A DNA stretch of 64,000 nucleotides from Usitatibacter palustris (GTDB taxonomy: Bacteria > Pseudomonadota > Gammaproteobacteria > Burkholderiales > Usitatibacteraceae), in NCBI RefSeq assembly GCF_013003985.1, contig NZ_CP053073.1:1736001-1800000 (forward strand). Direction: 5' to 3'. Positions within the stretch are counted from its first letter, which is position 1. Each line of letters opens with the position of its first letter. The position numbers and the translations under genes are program-made. Below the pieces are notes generated by a model. The model ran no database searches. It was not told the DNA's origin and was given only the letters and a program-made list of their open reading frames with translations. Shown here piece by piece: positions 1 to 9,178 of this stretch.

Positions 1-348
1 TTCCGCTTCCCGGATCTCATGGAGCAGGGTGTCGCGAAGATCCGTGCTCTTGAAGGCAACATCGGGCGCCTCCAGATCACTGACAAGAGCAAGGTGTTCA
101 ACACCGCGCGCATCGAAGCCCTCGAGCTCGAGAACCTGTACGAAGTCGCGCGCGCCACGATGGTCTCGGCCGAAGCCCGCAAGGAAACGCGCGGCTCGCA
201 CGACCGCGCCGATTTTCACGCGCGCGATGACGTGAACTGGCTCAAGCATTCACTCTGGTACAAGGAAGGCGACCGCCTCGACTACAAGGCCGTGAACCTG
301 AAGCCCCTTTCCGTCGACTCCTTTGCCCCGAAAGCGCGGGTGTACTGA
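1..348 (+). CDS. sdhA: Succinate dehydrogenase flavoprotein subunit, C-terminal part
   Basis: The reading frame is open from the first base of the window, so only the last 115 residues are present and the start lies upstream. The visible part is the C-terminal helical and capping region of the FAD-containing subunit of complex II, which oxidises succinate to fumarate at the inner membrane. The family-typical stretch ETRGSHDRADF followed by RDDVNWLKH is clear; the R-G-x-H motif belongs to the conserved substrate-side segment of SdhA. The stop codon overlaps the sdhB start by one base (TGATG), as expected for an sdhCDAB operon. The missing N-terminal part should carry the FAD-binding fold. Confidence 0.95.
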   Translation, partial: FRFPDLMEQGVAKIRALEGNIGRLQITDKSKVFNTARIEALELENLYEVARATMVSAEARKETRGSHDRADFHARDDVNWLKHSLWYKEGDRLDYKAVNLKPLSVDSFAPKARVY

Positions 349-1043
349 TGAAATTCCGCATCCAGCGCTACAACCCGGACAAGGACGAGAAGCCTTACTT
401 CCAGGACTACGACGTGGAGATGGGTCCTGCAGACCGCATGCTCCTCGACGCGCTTGTCCGCATCAAGACGCTCGATGACACGCTGAGCCTGCGCCGCTCC
501 TGCCGCGAAGGCATCTGCGGCTCGGACGCGATGAACATCAACGGCAAGAACGGCCTCGCCTGCATCACGAAGATCGTCGAGCTCACCGAGCCCGTCGTGA
601 TCAAGCCGCTGCCGGGCCTGCCCGTGATCCGCGACCTCATCGTGGACATGACGCACTTCTTCGCGCAGTACCACTCGGTGCAGCCGTACCTCGTGAACGA
701 CGAGAAGCCGCCCGAGAAGGAGCGCCTGCAGTCGCCCGCGGAGCGCGCCGTGCTCGACGGCCTCTACGAATGCATCCTGTGCGCCTGCTGCTCGACCGCG
801 TGCCCGTCGTTCTGGTGGAACCCGGACAAGTTCGTCGGCCCCGCGGGATTGCTCAACGCCTATCGCTTCATTGCCGACAGCCGCGACCGGGACATGACGC
901 GCCGGCTCGACGACCTGAAGGACCCGTATCGCCTCTTCCGCTGCCACACGATCATGAATTGCGTGGATGTCTGCCCGAAGGGGCTCAACCCCACGCACGC
1001 CATCGGACGCATTAAGGAGCTGATGCTGCGCAAGGCGGGGTGA
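348..1043 (+). CDS. sdhB: Succinate dehydrogenase iron-sulfur subunit
   Basis: This 231-residue protein carries electrons from the FAD of SdhA through three iron-sulfur clusters to the quinone site. All ligands are visible. The [2Fe-2S] centre uses C52, C57, D60 and C72 (CREGICGSD...C, with the usual Asp in place of one Cys). The [4Fe-4S] motif is C142, C145, C148 with C152-P. The [3Fe-4S] ligands are C199, C205 and C209. Its length matches the family (about 235). It follows sdhA with a 1-base overlap and overlaps sdhE, so it belongs to the same transcript. Confidence 0.97.
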   Translation: MKFRIQRYNPDKDEKPYFQDYDVEMGPADRMLLDALVRIKTLDDTLSLRRSCREGICGSDAMNINGKNGLACITKIVELTEPVVIKPLPGLPVIRDLIVDMTHFFAQYHSVQPYLVNDEKPPEKERLQSPAERAVLDGLYECILCACCSTACPSFWWNPDKFVGPAGLLNAYRFIADSRDRDMTRRLDDLKDPYRLFRCHTIMNCVDVCPKGLNPTHAIGRIKELMLRKAG

Positions 1044-1294
1044 GGGTGGCGATGGACTCCCGCGGGCTCGAAAGGCTCAAGTGGCGCAGCCGCCGGGGAC
1101 TCCTCGAGCTGGACCTGATTTTCGAGCGCTTCTGGGCCGGCCCGGGGGCGCGTTTGAGTGACGGGCAAGCGGCAGTGCTGGAACGGCTGCTCGCAATGCC
1201 CGACAATGACCTGCTCGACCTCATGATGGGGCGGGCGGCCAGCCCCGACCCGGGGGTCCGGGAACTCGTGGGCCTAATGACGGAGCCAGAATAA
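1040..1294 (+). CDS. sdhE: SdhE, FAD assembly factor for succinate dehydrogenase
   Basis: This small all-helical protein of about 84 residues matches SdhE/YgfY, which promotes covalent attachment of FAD to SdhA. The signature RGxxE motif is present as R19-G-L-L-E23, inside [14 protein letters not shown] at 1040 overlaps the sdhB stop by 4 bases (GTGA), which favours coupled translation. The in-frame ATG at 1052 is an alternative start and would remove only four residues. The gene lies between sdhB and gltA, the usual place in betaproteobacteria. Its stop overlaps the gltA start by one base (TAATG). Confidence 0.93.
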   Translation: MRVAMDSRGLERLKWRSRRGLLELDLIFERFWAGPGARLSDGQAAVLERLLAMPDNDLLDLMMGRAASPDPGVRELVGLMTEPE

Positions 1295-2604
1295 TGGAAG
1301 CAAAAGGCAAGGCGACACTCAGCTACGACGACGGCAAGACGCTCGAGTTGCCGGTCTATGGCGGCACGATCGGCCCGGACGTCATCGACATCCGCACCCT
1401 CTACGGCAAGACGGGGAAGTTCACGTACGACCCGGGCTTCCTCGCGACCGCCTCGTGCAGCTCGAAGATCACCTACATCGACGGCGATGCCGGCGTGCTC
1501 CTCTACCGGGGCTACCCGATCGAGCAGCTCGCGACCCATTGCGACTTCCTCGAGGTCTGCTACCTGCTGCTCAACGGCGAGCTGCCCTCGCCCGAGGAGA
1601 AGAAGACCTTCGACTGGACCGTGACGCGCCACACAATGGTGCATGAGCAGTTGGCCCGCCTGTACCAGGGCTTCCGCCGCGACTCGCACCCGATGGCGGT
1701 GATGGTCGGCGTGGTCGGCGCGCTCTCGGCCTTCTATCACGACTCGCTCGACATCAATAACCCGGATCACCGCCAGATCTCCGCGTTCCGCCTGATCGCG
1801 AAGCTGCCGACGATCGTGGCGATGGCCTACAAATACAACATGGGCCAGCCGTTCATGTACCCCAAGAATTCGCTGGGCTACACGGACAACTTCATGCGGA
1901 TGATGTTCGGCGTGCCCGCCGAAGAGTACGAGGTGAACCCCGTGCTCTCGCGCGCCCTCGATCGCATCCTGATCCTGCATGCCGACCACGAGCAGAACGC
2001 TTCCACCTCGACGGTGCGCCTCGCGGGCTCCTCGGGTGCCAATCCGTTCGCGTGCATCGCCTCGGGCATCGCCTGCCTCTGGGGCCCGGCGCACGGCGGC
2101 GCCAACGAAGCCGCGCTGCAGATGCTCATGGATATCCAGAAGGATGGCGGCCTCGAGAAGGTCGGCGAGTTCATCAAGAAGGCGAAGGACAAGAACTCGG
2201 GCGTGAAGCTGATGGGCTTCGGCCACCGCGTCTACAAGAACTACGACCCGCGCGCGAAGCTCATGCAGGAAACCACGCGCGAAGTGCTCGCGGCGGTGGG
2301 TGCGGAGAACGATCCGCTGCTCAAGCTCGCGATGGCGCTCGAGAAGATCGCGCTGGAAGACGAGTACTTCGTCTCCCGCAAGCTCTACCCGAACGTGGAT
2401 TTCTATTCGGGAATCGTGCAACGCGCGCTCGGAATTCCGGTCTCCATGTTTACGTGCATCTTCTCGATGGCGCGCACCGTGGGCTGGATCGCGCAGTGGA
2501 ACGAGATGATCTCGGACCCCGAGCAGAAAATCGGCCGCCCGCGCCAGCTCTACCAGGGTGCAACCAAGCGGGACGTCGTGCCGATCGCGAAGCGCGGCAA
2601 GTAA
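1294..2604 (+). CDS. gltA: Citrate synthase (type II)
   Basis: This 436-residue enzyme condenses oxaloacetate and acetyl-CoA to citrate. Active-site elements are in order: [11 protein letters not shown] (H229/H232 region), [10 protein letters not shown] (H267), [15 protein letters not shown] (H311) and the aspartate in PNVDFYSG (D369). H267, H311 and D369 correspond to the catalytic His-His-Asp set of E. coli GltA. The extended N-terminal domain with a Cys-containing strand (residues about 1-60) marks the hexameric, NADH-sensitive Gram-negative type. The 1-base overlap with sdhE and the short gap to sucA indicate co-expression with the other TCA genes. Confidence 0.97.
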   Translation: MEAKGKATLSYDDGKTLELPVYGGTIGPDVIDIRTLYGKTGKFTYDPGFLATASCSSKITYIDGDAGVLLYRGYPIEQLATHCDFLEVCYLLLNGELPSPEEKKTFDWTVTRHTMVHEQLARLYQGFRRDSHPMAVMVGVVGALSAFYHDSLDINNPDHRQISAFRLIAKLPTIVAMAYKYNMGQPFMYPKNSLGYTDNFMRMMFGVPAEEYEVNPVLSRALDRILILHADHEQNASTSTVRLAGSSGANPFACIASGIACLWGPAHGGANEAALQMLMDIQKDGGLEKVGEFIKKAKDKNSGVKLMGFGHRVYKNYDPRAKLMQETTREVLAAVGAENDPLLKLAMALEKIALEDEYFVSRKLYPNVDFYSGIVQRALGIPVSMFTCIFSMARTVGWIAQWNEMISDPEQKIGRPRQLYQGATKRDVVPIAKRGK

Positions 2605-2628
2605 CGAATCAGGAACAGTGAGGCTGTC

Positions 2629-5472
2629 ATGGCGATGAAGGACCTTTTCGACACTTCCCACCTCTACGGGTCGAACGCCCCGTTCGTCGAGGAGCTGTAT
2701 GAGCGCTACCTCGCGGATCCGGCTTCCGTGTCCGATGAATGGCGCGTCCAGTTCGACGGCTGGCAGGCCGCGGGCAACGGGAAGGATGTCGCGCACACGC
2801 CGGTGATCGCGGCGTTCGAAACCTACGCCCGCTCGGGCCCGGCGCGCACCGCGCCCGCACCTGTGGCCGGTGGCGACGCGAAATCGCTCAAGGTCCTCCA
2901 GTACATTCGCGCGCACCGCGTCATGGGCGCGCGCGAGTCGCAGCTCGATCCCCTGAAGCGCATGGAGCGCGATCCCGTTCCCGAGCTCCAGCTTTCGTTC
3001 TACGGCCTGGGCGACGCCGACATGGATCGCGAGTTCTCGCCGGGTTCGTGGCAGGGCACCTCCGGTTCGATGAAGCTGCGCGACATCGTCGCCGCCGTGA
3101 AGAAGACCTATTGCGGCACGGTGGGCGTGGAGTACATGTACATCGCCTCCACCGAGCAGAAGCGCTGGCTGCAGAAGCGCTTCGAGGGCACGCTCTCGAC
3201 GCCGACGCTTTCGGCCGAGGAGAAGCGCTTCATCCTCGAGCGCATCACCTGTTCGGAAACGCTCGAACGTTATCTCCATACGCGCTACGTCGGCCAGAAG
3301 CGTTTCTCGGGCGAGGGCGGGGAAAGCATGATCCCGGCGATGGACGTGCTGATCGACGAAGCCGGCGCGCAAGGCGCGAAGGAAATCGTGATCGGCATGG
3401 CGCACCGCGGGCGCCTCAACGTGCTCGTGAACAGCCTGGGCAAGGTCCCGGCCGACCTGTTCTCCGAATTCGAAGGCAAGAAGAAGTCCGATCCCACGTC
3501 CTCGGGCGACGTGAAGTACCACCAGGGCTTCTCCTCGGACATCCAGACGCCGGGCGGCACGGTTCACCTCACGCTCGCGTTCAACCCCTCGCACCTCGAG
3601 ATCGTGAACCCGGTCGTTGAAGGCTCCGTGCGCGCGCGCCAGCATCGCCGCGGCGACCACACCGGCGACCAGGTCCTGCCGCTGCTGATCCACGGGGACG
3701 CCGCGTTCGCAGGCCAGGGTGTCGTGATGGAAACGATGGCGCTGTCGCAGACGCGCGGCTACAAGACCGGCGGCACGGTGCACATCATCATCAACAACCA
3801 GATCGGCTTCACCACGTCGGACACGCGCGATGCGCGCTCGTCGCTCTATTGCACCGACGTCGCGAAGATGATCGAGGCGCCGGTGTTCCACGTGAACGGC
3901 GACGACCCCGAAGCGGTCGTGATGGTCGCGAAGATCGCGCTCGACTACCGCATGAAGTTCCACAAGGACGTGGTGATCGACCTCGTCTGCTTCCGCCGCC
4001 TGGGCCACAACGAGCAGGACGAACCGTTCGTCACCCAGCCGCTGATGTACAAGAAGATCGCGCAGCACCCGGGTACGCGCAAGCTCTACGCGGAGAAGCT
4101 CGAGAAGGAAGGCGTGATCGCCGCCGGTTTTGCCGACGAGCTCGTGACGAGCATTCGCGCGGCCCTCGATGCCGGCAAGCCCATCAACGCCAAGATCCGC
4201 TATGGCCTGAAGCCCGCGCTCGCCGTGGACTGGGCGCCGTACATCGGCGTGGATTGGCGCCATCCGGCGAAGACGGAGCTGTCGATTGCCGAACTGAAGG
4301 CGCTCGCCAAGCGCCTCACCGATCTGCCCGCGAACTTCAAGGTCCACCCGACGGTCGAGCGCATGCTCGCCGGCCGCCGCGACATGGGCGAGGGCAAGAT
4401 CCCGCTCGACTGGGGCATGGCCGAGAACCTCGCCTACGCCTCGCTCGTCGACGAAGGCCACCCCGTGCGTCTCTCGGGCCAGGACTGCGGCCGCGGCACC
4501 TTCGCGCATCGCCACGCGGTGCTGCACGACCAGAACCGCGAGAAGTGGGATTCAGGCACCTACGTCCCGCTCCAGAACATCCGCGACGGCCAGGCGAATT
4601 TCGTCGTGATCGATTCGCTGCTGTCCGAAGAGGCGGTGCTCGGTTTCGAGTACGGCTATTCCACCGCGCAGCCTTTCGAGCTCGTGATCTGGGAAGCGCA
4701 GTTCGGCGACTTCGTGAACGGCGCGCAGGTCGTGATCGACCAGTTCATCGCGTCGGGTGAAGCGAAGTGGCAGCGCATGTGCGGCCTCACGCTGTTCCTG
4801 CCGCACGGCTACGAGGGCCAGGGGCCGGAGCACTCCTCCGCGCGCCTCGAGCGCTTCCTGCAGCTGTGCGCCGAGCACAACATCCAGGTCTGCGTGCCGA
4901 CGACGGCCGCGCAGTTCTTCCACATGATCCGCCGCCAGACGATCCGCCCGATGAGGAAGCCGCTCATCGTGATGACCCCGAAGAGCCTCCTGCGCAAGAA
5001 GGAAGCCGCCTCGCCGCTCGAGGATTTCTCGAACGCGGGCTTCCAGGTGATCATCCCCGAGAGCGCGAAGCTGCAGGCGAAGAAGGTGCGCCGCGTGGTC
5101 TTCTGTTCCGGCAAGGTCTACTACGACATCGCCGCCGAGCGCGACAAGCGCGCGATCGACGACATCGCGATCGTCCGCATCGAGCAGCTCTATCCGTTCC
5201 CGCACGAGGAGTTCGCCGCGCAGATCGCGATGTACCCGAATGCGAAGAGCGTGGTGTGGGCGCAGGAAGAGCCCGGCAACCAGGGCGCGTGGCACAGCAT
5301 CCAGCATTACCTGCACCGCCACATGCGCCCCGAGCAGAACCTCGCGTACGCGGGCCGCGATTCATCGGCCTCGCCCGCGGTGGGCTACCTCGCGCTTCAC
5401 GCCGAGCAGCAGAAGGCGCTCGTCGAAGCCGCGCTGTCGCCGGAAACCTCCACGAAGCAGGCCGCGGCCTGA
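2629..5472 (+). CDS. sucA: 2-oxoglutarate dehydrogenase E1 component
   Basis: This 947-residue thiamine-diphosphate enzyme decarboxylates 2-oxoglutarate and transfers the succinyl group to the lipoyl arm of SucB. The N-terminal segment (residues about 8-45, SNAPFVEELYERYLADP) is the E1o docking region for the complex. Core motifs include MAHRGRLNVLVN, YHQGFSSD, the TPP/Mg region GDAAFAGQGVVMET...NNQIGFTT, and the pyrimidine-domain HGYEGQGPEHSSARLERFL. The length agrees with the family (about 930-950). An alternative ATG lies six bases downstream (2635). The neighbours gltA and sucB support the call. Confidence 0.97.
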   Translation: MAMKDLFDTSHLYGSNAPFVEELYERYLADPASVSDEWRVQFDGWQAAGNGKDVAHTPVIAAFETYARSGPARTAPAPVAGGDAKSLKVLQYIRAHRVMGARESQLDPLKRMERDPVPELQLSFYGLGDADMDREFSPGSWQGTSGSMKLRDIVAAVKKTYCGTVGVEYMYIASTEQKRWLQKRFEGTLSTPTLSAEEKRFILERITCSETLERYLHTRYVGQKRFSGEGGESMIPAMDVLIDEAGAQGAKEIVIGMAHRGRLNVLVNSLGKVPADLFSEFEGKKKSDPTSSGDVKYHQGFSSDIQTPGGTVHLTLAFNPSHLEIVNPVVEGSVRARQHRRGDHTGDQVLPLLIHGDAAFAGQGVVMETMALSQTRGYKTGGTVHIIINNQIGFTTSDTRDARSSLYCTDVAKMIEAPVFHVNGDDPEAVVMVAKIALDYRMKFHKDVVIDLVCFRRLGHNEQDEPFVTQPLMYKKIAQHPGTRKLYAEKLEKEGVIAAGFADELVTSIRAALDAGKPINAKIRYGLKPALAVDWAPYIGVDWRHPAKTELSIAELKALAKRLTDLPANFKVHPTVERMLAGRRDMGEGKIPLDWGMAENLAYASLVDEGHPVRLSGQDCGRGTFAHRHAVLHDQNREKWDSGTYVPLQNIRDGQANFVVIDSLLSEEAVLGFEYGYSTAQPFELVIWEAQFGDFVNGAQVVIDQFIASGEAKWQRMCGLTLFLPHGYEGQGPEHSSARLERFLQLCAEHNIQVCVPTTAAQFFHMIRRQTIRPMRKPLIVMTPKSLLRKKEAASPLEDFSNAGFQVIIPESAKLQAKKVRRVVFCSGKVYYDIAAERDKRAIDDIAIVRIEQLYPFPHEEFAAQIAMYPNAKSVVWAQEEPGNQGAWHSIQHYLHRHMRPEQNLAYAGRDSSASPAVGYLALHAEQQKALVEAALSPETSTKQAAA

Positions 5473-5493
5473 CGCCCCGATAAAGGAATCCCC

Positions 5494-6729
5494 ATGCAAG
5501 TCGAAGTCAAGGTCCCGCAGCTTTCCGAATCCGTGTCCGAGGCGACGCTGGTCGCCTGGCACAAGAAGATCGGCGAAGCGGTCAAGCGCGACGAGAATCT
5601 CATCGACATCGAGACCGACAAGGTCGTGCTCGAGCTGCCGGCCCCCGCCGACGGCGTGCTCACGAAGATCATCAAGGCCGACGGTGGAACCGTGGGCAGC
5701 GGTGAAGTGATCGCGGTGATCGACACGGAAGCGAAGGCGAGTGTGGCCGCCGCTCCTGCCGCTGCGCCTGCGAAGGCCGCGGCACCTGCACCTGCACCGG
5801 CCCCCGCGGCGCCCGCGCCCGTGGCTGCCGCCGCACCGGCCGGCAAGTCCGCATCGCCATCGGCCGCGAAGATCGCCGCGGAGAAGGGCATCGACACGGC
5901 ATCCGTGCCCGGCTCCGGCCGCGACGGTCGCGTGACGAAGGGCGACGTGCTCACCGCCGGCTCCGCGCCCGCACCGACGCCTGCCGCCGCGAAGCCCGCA
6001 TCCATCCCGGTTCAAATGCCCTCGGGCTCGCGTACCGAGCAGCGCGTGCCGATGTCGCGCCTGCGCGCGCGCATCGCCGAGCGCCTCGTGCAGTCGCAAT
6101 CGACCGCCGCCATCCTCACGACGTTCAACGAAGTGAACATGGCGCCGGTGATCGATCTGCGCACGCGCTACAAGGACAAGTTCGAGAAGGAGCACGGCGT
6201 GAAGCTGGGCTTCATGTCGTTCTTCGTGAAAGCCGCGGTCCACGCCCTGAAGAAGTACCCGGTCGTGAACGCCTCGGTGGACGGCAACGACATCGTCTAC
6301 CACGGCTACTTCGACATCGGCATCGCCGTGGGTACGGAACGCGGCCTCGTGGTGCCGATCCTGCGCGACGCCGACCAGCTCTCCATCGCGCAGATCGAAC
6401 AGTCGATCGCCGACTTCGGCAAGCGCGCGAAGGAAGGCAAGCTCGCGATCGAGGAGCTCACCGGCGGTACGTTCTCCATCACCAACGGCGGCGTGTTCGG
6501 CTCGATGTTCTCGACCCCGATCATCAATCCGCCGCAAAGCGCGATCCTCGGCGTGCACGCGACGAAAGACCGCGCCGTGGTCGAAAACGGCCAGGTCGTC
6601 GTGCGCCCCATGAACTACCTCGCGCTCTCGTACGACCATCGCATCATCGACGGCCGCGAGGCGGTGCTGTCGCTGGTCGCGATGAAGGAAGCGCTCGAGG
6701 ATCCCGCCCGCTTGATCCTCGACGTCTGA
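5494..6729 (+). CDS. sucB: Dihydrolipoyllysine-residue succinyltransferase (2-OGDH E2)
   Basis: This 411-residue E2 core protein of 2-oxoglutarate dehydrogenase takes the succinyl group to CoA. Domains in order are: a lipoyl domain (1-75) with lipoyl-lysine K43 in [10 protein letters not shown]; an Ala/Pro-rich swinging-arm linker (about 80-120); an E3-binding domain (about 125-160, with [12 protein letters not shown]); a second short linker; and the catalytic acyltransferase domain (from about 185) ending in [13 protein letters not shown], where H382 and D386 are the catalytic pair. It follows sucA by 21 bases. The E3 gene lpd lies 0.8 kb downstream beyond two small genes. Confidence 0.97.
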   Translation: MQVEVKVPQLSESVSEATLVAWHKKIGEAVKRDENLIDIETDKVVLELPAPADGVLTKIIKADGGTVGSGEVIAVIDTEAKASVAAAPAAAPAKAAAPAPAPAPAAPAPVAAAAPAGKSASPSAAKIAAEKGIDTASVPGSGRDGRVTKGDVLTAGSAPAPTPAAAKPASIPVQMPSGSRTEQRVPMSRLRARIAERLVQSQSTAAILTTFNEVNMAPVIDLRTRYKDKFEKEHGVKLGFMSFFVKAAVHALKKYPVVNASVDGNDIVYHGYFDIGIAVGTERGLVVPILRDADQLSIAQIEQSIADFGKRAKEGKLAIEELTGGTFSITNGGVFGSMFSTPIINPPQSAILGVHATKDRAVVENGQVVVRPMNYLALSYDHRIIDGREAVLSLVAMKEALEDPARLILDV

Positions 6730-6731
6730 GG

Positions 6732-7022
6732 ATGGCCCGCAAGAAGAAGCTCACGCCCGCCGTCATCGCACGGCGGGTTTTCTTTTTCATCGCCGGCTCG
6801 CTGCTCGTGGGCTTCCTCGCGGTGTTCCTCGAGGCCGGCCTCGGGATGTACTTGCCGCGCCATTTCTCGGTGTCCATCGCAGTGGGCGTGGCGGTCGCCG
6901 TGACGTTCTGGCTCCTGGGATTCCTGAAGCATCCCCCCCTGTTCCTGAAGAACGTGCATCCGCTCGCCGCGGGCCTGTGCGCAGGGCTCGGCGTGCACAT
7001 CGCACGCTTCTGGCTGCGCTAG
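6732..7022 (+). CDS. Small two-helix membrane protein, unknown function
   Basis: The predicted 96-residue protein begins two bases after sucB stops. It has a basic N-terminus (ARKKKLTP) and two hydrophobic segments (about 15-37 and 46-64) with a polar C-terminal tail, suggesting a small inner-membrane protein. I do not recognise a family. The Shine-Dalgarno-like GAGG is directly against the ATG, which is poor spacing. Codons 9-18 also form a strong terminator-like hairpin with a T-run, so the 5' end may serve mainly as the sucAB terminator. Whether the gene is translated is uncertain. Confidence 0.5.
   Translation: MARKKKLTPAVIARRVFFFIAGSLLVGFLAVFLEAGLGMYLPRHFSVSIAVGVAVAVTFWLLGFLKHPPLFLKNVHPLAAGLCAGLGVHIARFWLR
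6756..6787 (+). terminator. Terminator-like hairpin inside the start of a small ORF
   Basis: A perfect 7-bp GC stem, CCCGCCG at 6756-6762 and CGGCGGG at 6771-6777, has an 8-base loop and is followed directly by TTTTCTTTTT. This is a textbook intrinsic terminator 27 bases after the sucB stop. It lies within the coding sequence of the 96-residue membrane protein. Confidence 0.6.
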
Positions 7023-7024
7023 GC

Positions 7025-7489
7025 ATGGGCGCGTCGCGCGAATCCAGGCGCCCGCTCGGGGTCACGGTGGCCGGAGTCGCCGCGGTGATCTTCGTCGCCT
7101 GCGCCTACAAGCTCGCCGTCATCAGCGCCGATCTCATCGAGATGCGCGACTGGGTGCCCACGAGCGCGCTGGTCCAGAACCTCGATCCGACCCCGGGCCT
7201 GATGGCCGGTTCGCTGCACATCGCCTACGTCTACACGAACGGCCAGCGCACCTGCAAAGGCAGCCGGGTCAACGTCATGGAGAACGCCGGCGCCAGCGAT
7301 GGCGACCGGTTCCGCGTGGCCTTCACGCAAGGCAAGGCGATCACGATCTGGGTCGATCCCGATGAGAAGTGCCGGGCCGTCATCGACCGCGACGTGCCGT
7401 GGCTCGCCGTGATCCTGCTGGCGGCCGGTATTGCCGTCACGGCCGGGGCGGTCCTCTCCATCCGCAAGCGCGGATGGAAGCTCATGTGA
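7025..7489 (+). CDS. DUF3592-like membrane protein
   Basis: This 154-residue protein has a transmembrane helix at about 10-32, an extracytoplasmic domain, and a second helix at about 122-143 ending in a basic tail. The middle part carries WVPTSALV, then YVYTNGQRTCKGSRV, and GKAITIWVDPDEKCRAVI. That order is typical of the DUF3592 family. The start at 7025 is chosen because it follows the previous stop by two bases and begins a hydrophobic helix; an upstream in-frame GTG at 6977 would overlap the preceding gene. Function is unknown. It sits between sucB and lpd but is not a known part of that pathway. Confidence 0.72.
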   Translation: MGASRESRRPLGVTVAGVAAVIFVACAYKLAVISADLIEMRDWVPTSALVQNLDPTPGLMAGSLHIAYVYTNGQRTCKGSRVNVMENAGASDGDRFRVAFTQGKAITIWVDPDEKCRAVIDRDVPWLAVILLAAGIAVTAGAVLSIRKRGWKLM

Positions 7490-7563
7490 CGGGCGGCGGC
7501 GCCGTTTTCTGGCACGATTCAACGAAGCAAACCCGTTTTCCAGCCTCTACGGATACCTGAACC

Positions 7564-8994
7564 ATGTCGCAAGCTTTCGACGTTGTCGTGATCGGTGCCG
7601 GCCCCGGCGGGTACATCGCCGCCGTGCGCGCCGCCCAGCTCGGATTCAAGACCGCCTGCATCGAGGGCTGGAAGAACCCCAAGGACGAGCTCGCCCTGGG
7701 CGGAACCTGCCTCAACGTGGGCTGCATTCCCTCGAAGGCGCTGCTCGCCTCCTCGGAGAAGTTCGAGGAAGTGGGGCACCACCTGGACGAACACGGCATC
7801 GCGGTGAGCGGCGTGAAGGTCGACCTCGCGAAGATGCAGGCGCGCAAGGAAACGATCGTCACCAAGATGACCAAGGGGATCGAGTTCCTTTTCAAGAAGA
7901 ACAAGGTCACGTGGCTGCAGGGCTTCGGCAAGATCGTCAGTGCCGGCGACCCGAACACCATCGAGGTGGCGGGCGCGGGCGGGAAGAAGGAATCGGTCAC
8001 GGCCAAGTACGTGATCATCGCCACCGGCTCCAAGGCACGGCACCTGCCCGGCGTCACGGTGGACAACACCACGATCTGCGACAACGAAGGCGCGCTCGCC
8101 TTCGGTGCGGTTCCCAAGAAGCTCGGCATCATCGGTGCTGGCGTCATTGGACTCGAGCTCGGCAGCGTCTGGCGCCGCCTCGGCTCCGAAGTCACGATCC
8201 TCGAGGCGCTCCCGGCGTTCCTGGGCGCGGCCGACGAGGCGATCGCCAAGGAAGCGTGGAAGGTCTTCACCAAGCAGGGGCTCGCGATCAAGCTCGGCGT
8301 GAAGATCGACAAGGTCACCACGCGCAAGACCGGCGTCCTGGTCGACTACACCGACGACAAGGGCCTCGCGCAGAAGCTCGAGTGCGACAAGCTCATCGTC
8401 TCCGTGGGCCGCGTGCCCAACACCGATGGCCTCATCGGCCCCGGCGTGAGCCTCAAGCTCGACGACCGCGGCTTTGTCGCCGTGGATGACCACTGCCGCA
8501 CGAACCTCGCCAACGTCTTTGCGATCGGTGACGTCGTGCGCGGCCCGATGCTCGCGCACAAGGCCGAGGACGAAGGCGTGCTGGTCGCCGAGATCATCGC
8601 CGGCCAGAAGTCGCACCTCGACTACGGCTCGATTCCCTGGATCATCTACACCTCGCCCGAGATCGCCTGGGCGGGCAAGACCGAACAGCAGTGCAAGGCC
8701 GCGGGCATCGCGGTGCGCACCGGGCAGTTCCCGTTCTCGATCAACGGCCGCGCGCTCGGCACCGGGCAGACCGCGGGCTTCGTGAAGATCGTGGCCGATG
8801 CCGCGACCGACCGCGTGCTCGGCATGCACATCATCCACGCGCACGCCTCCGACCTCATCCAGGAAGGCGTGACGACGATGGAATTCCACGGCGCGTCCGA
8901 GGACATCGCGCGCATCACCCATGGCCACCCGACGCTCTCCGAGGTCGTGCGCGAAGCCGCGCTGGCGCTGGATAAGCGCTCGCTGAATAGTTAA
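7564..8994 (+). CDS. lpdA: Dihydrolipoamide dehydrogenase (E3)
   Basis: This 476-residue flavoenzyme reoxidises the dihydrolipoyl groups of the 2-oxoglutarate (and possibly pyruvate) dehydrogenase complex with NAD+. It shows the FAD-binding GAGPGG (11-16), the redox-active disulfide GGTCLNVGC with C49 and C54, the NAD-binding [15 protein letters not shown], and the C-terminal dimer-interface base HGHPTLSE. It lies downstream of sucAB, as in other betaproteobacteria (odhL). The gene is followed by a large inverted repeat rather than a classic terminator. Confidence 0.97.
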   Translation: MSQAFDVVVIGAGPGGYIAAVRAAQLGFKTACIEGWKNPKDELALGGTCLNVGCIPSKALLASSEKFEEVGHHLDEHGIAVSGVKVDLAKMQARKETIVTKMTKGIEFLFKKNKVTWLQGFGKIVSAGDPNTIEVAGAGGKKESVTAKYVIIATGSKARHLPGVTVDNTTICDNEGALAFGAVPKKLGIIGAGVIGLELGSVWRRLGSEVTILEALPAFLGAADEAIAKEAWKVFTKQGLAIKLGVKIDKVTTRKTGVLVDYTDDKGLAQKLECDKLIVSVGRVPNTDGLIGPGVSLKLDDRGFVAVDDHCRTNLANVFAIGDVVRGPMLAHKAEDEGVLVAEIIAGQKSHLDYGSIPWIIYTSPEIAWAGKTEQQCKAAGIAVRTGQFPFSINGRALGTGQTAGFVKIVADAATDRVLGMHIIHAHASDLIQEGVTTMEFHGASEDIARITHGHPTLSEVVREAALALDKRSLNS

Positions 8995-9003
8995 AGAAAA
9001 GCG

Positions 9004-9157
9004 GGAACCACAGATGAACACAGATGAACACAGATAAGGGCGAAAGGCGGATCGGGAGTCGCGGGCAGAGCGGTATTCGTGGGGTGGCGAAACATACGCG
9101 GGCACCTCGTCTGTCTTTTGCTTTTATCTGTGTTCATCTGTGTTCATCTGTGGTTCC
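9004..9157. repeat. Pair of perfect 34-bp inverted arms between lpdA and zapE
   Basis: The left arm (9004-9037) contains CCACAGATGAACACAGATGA. The right arm (9124-9157) is its exact reverse complement over 34 bases. The arms are separated by 86 bases that hold no recognisable gene. Each arm contains an internal tandem of the 10-mer CAGATGAACA. Similar ACAGATGAACACAGAT words occur as dispersed intergenic repeats in other environmental bacteria (from memory). The element fills most of the 184-base gap between lpdA and zapE and may end lpdA transcription by forming a long hairpin. Confidence 0.85.
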
Positions 9158-9178
9158 ACGCCTTTAACGCCTTTCCCA

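Noticed and set aside
1012..4527. A 1171-codon open frame on the minus strand across sdhE, gltA and sucA.
   Set aside because: It is antisense to three well-recognised genes and its translation is a His/Arg/Val/Leu-rich mixture with no domains. Long antisense frames are expected at this GC content.
9004..9157. A CRISPR-like array because of the repeated CAGATGAACA words.
   Set aside because: There are only two tandem units per arm, no spacers of constant length and no cas genes. The structure is a simple inverted repeat.
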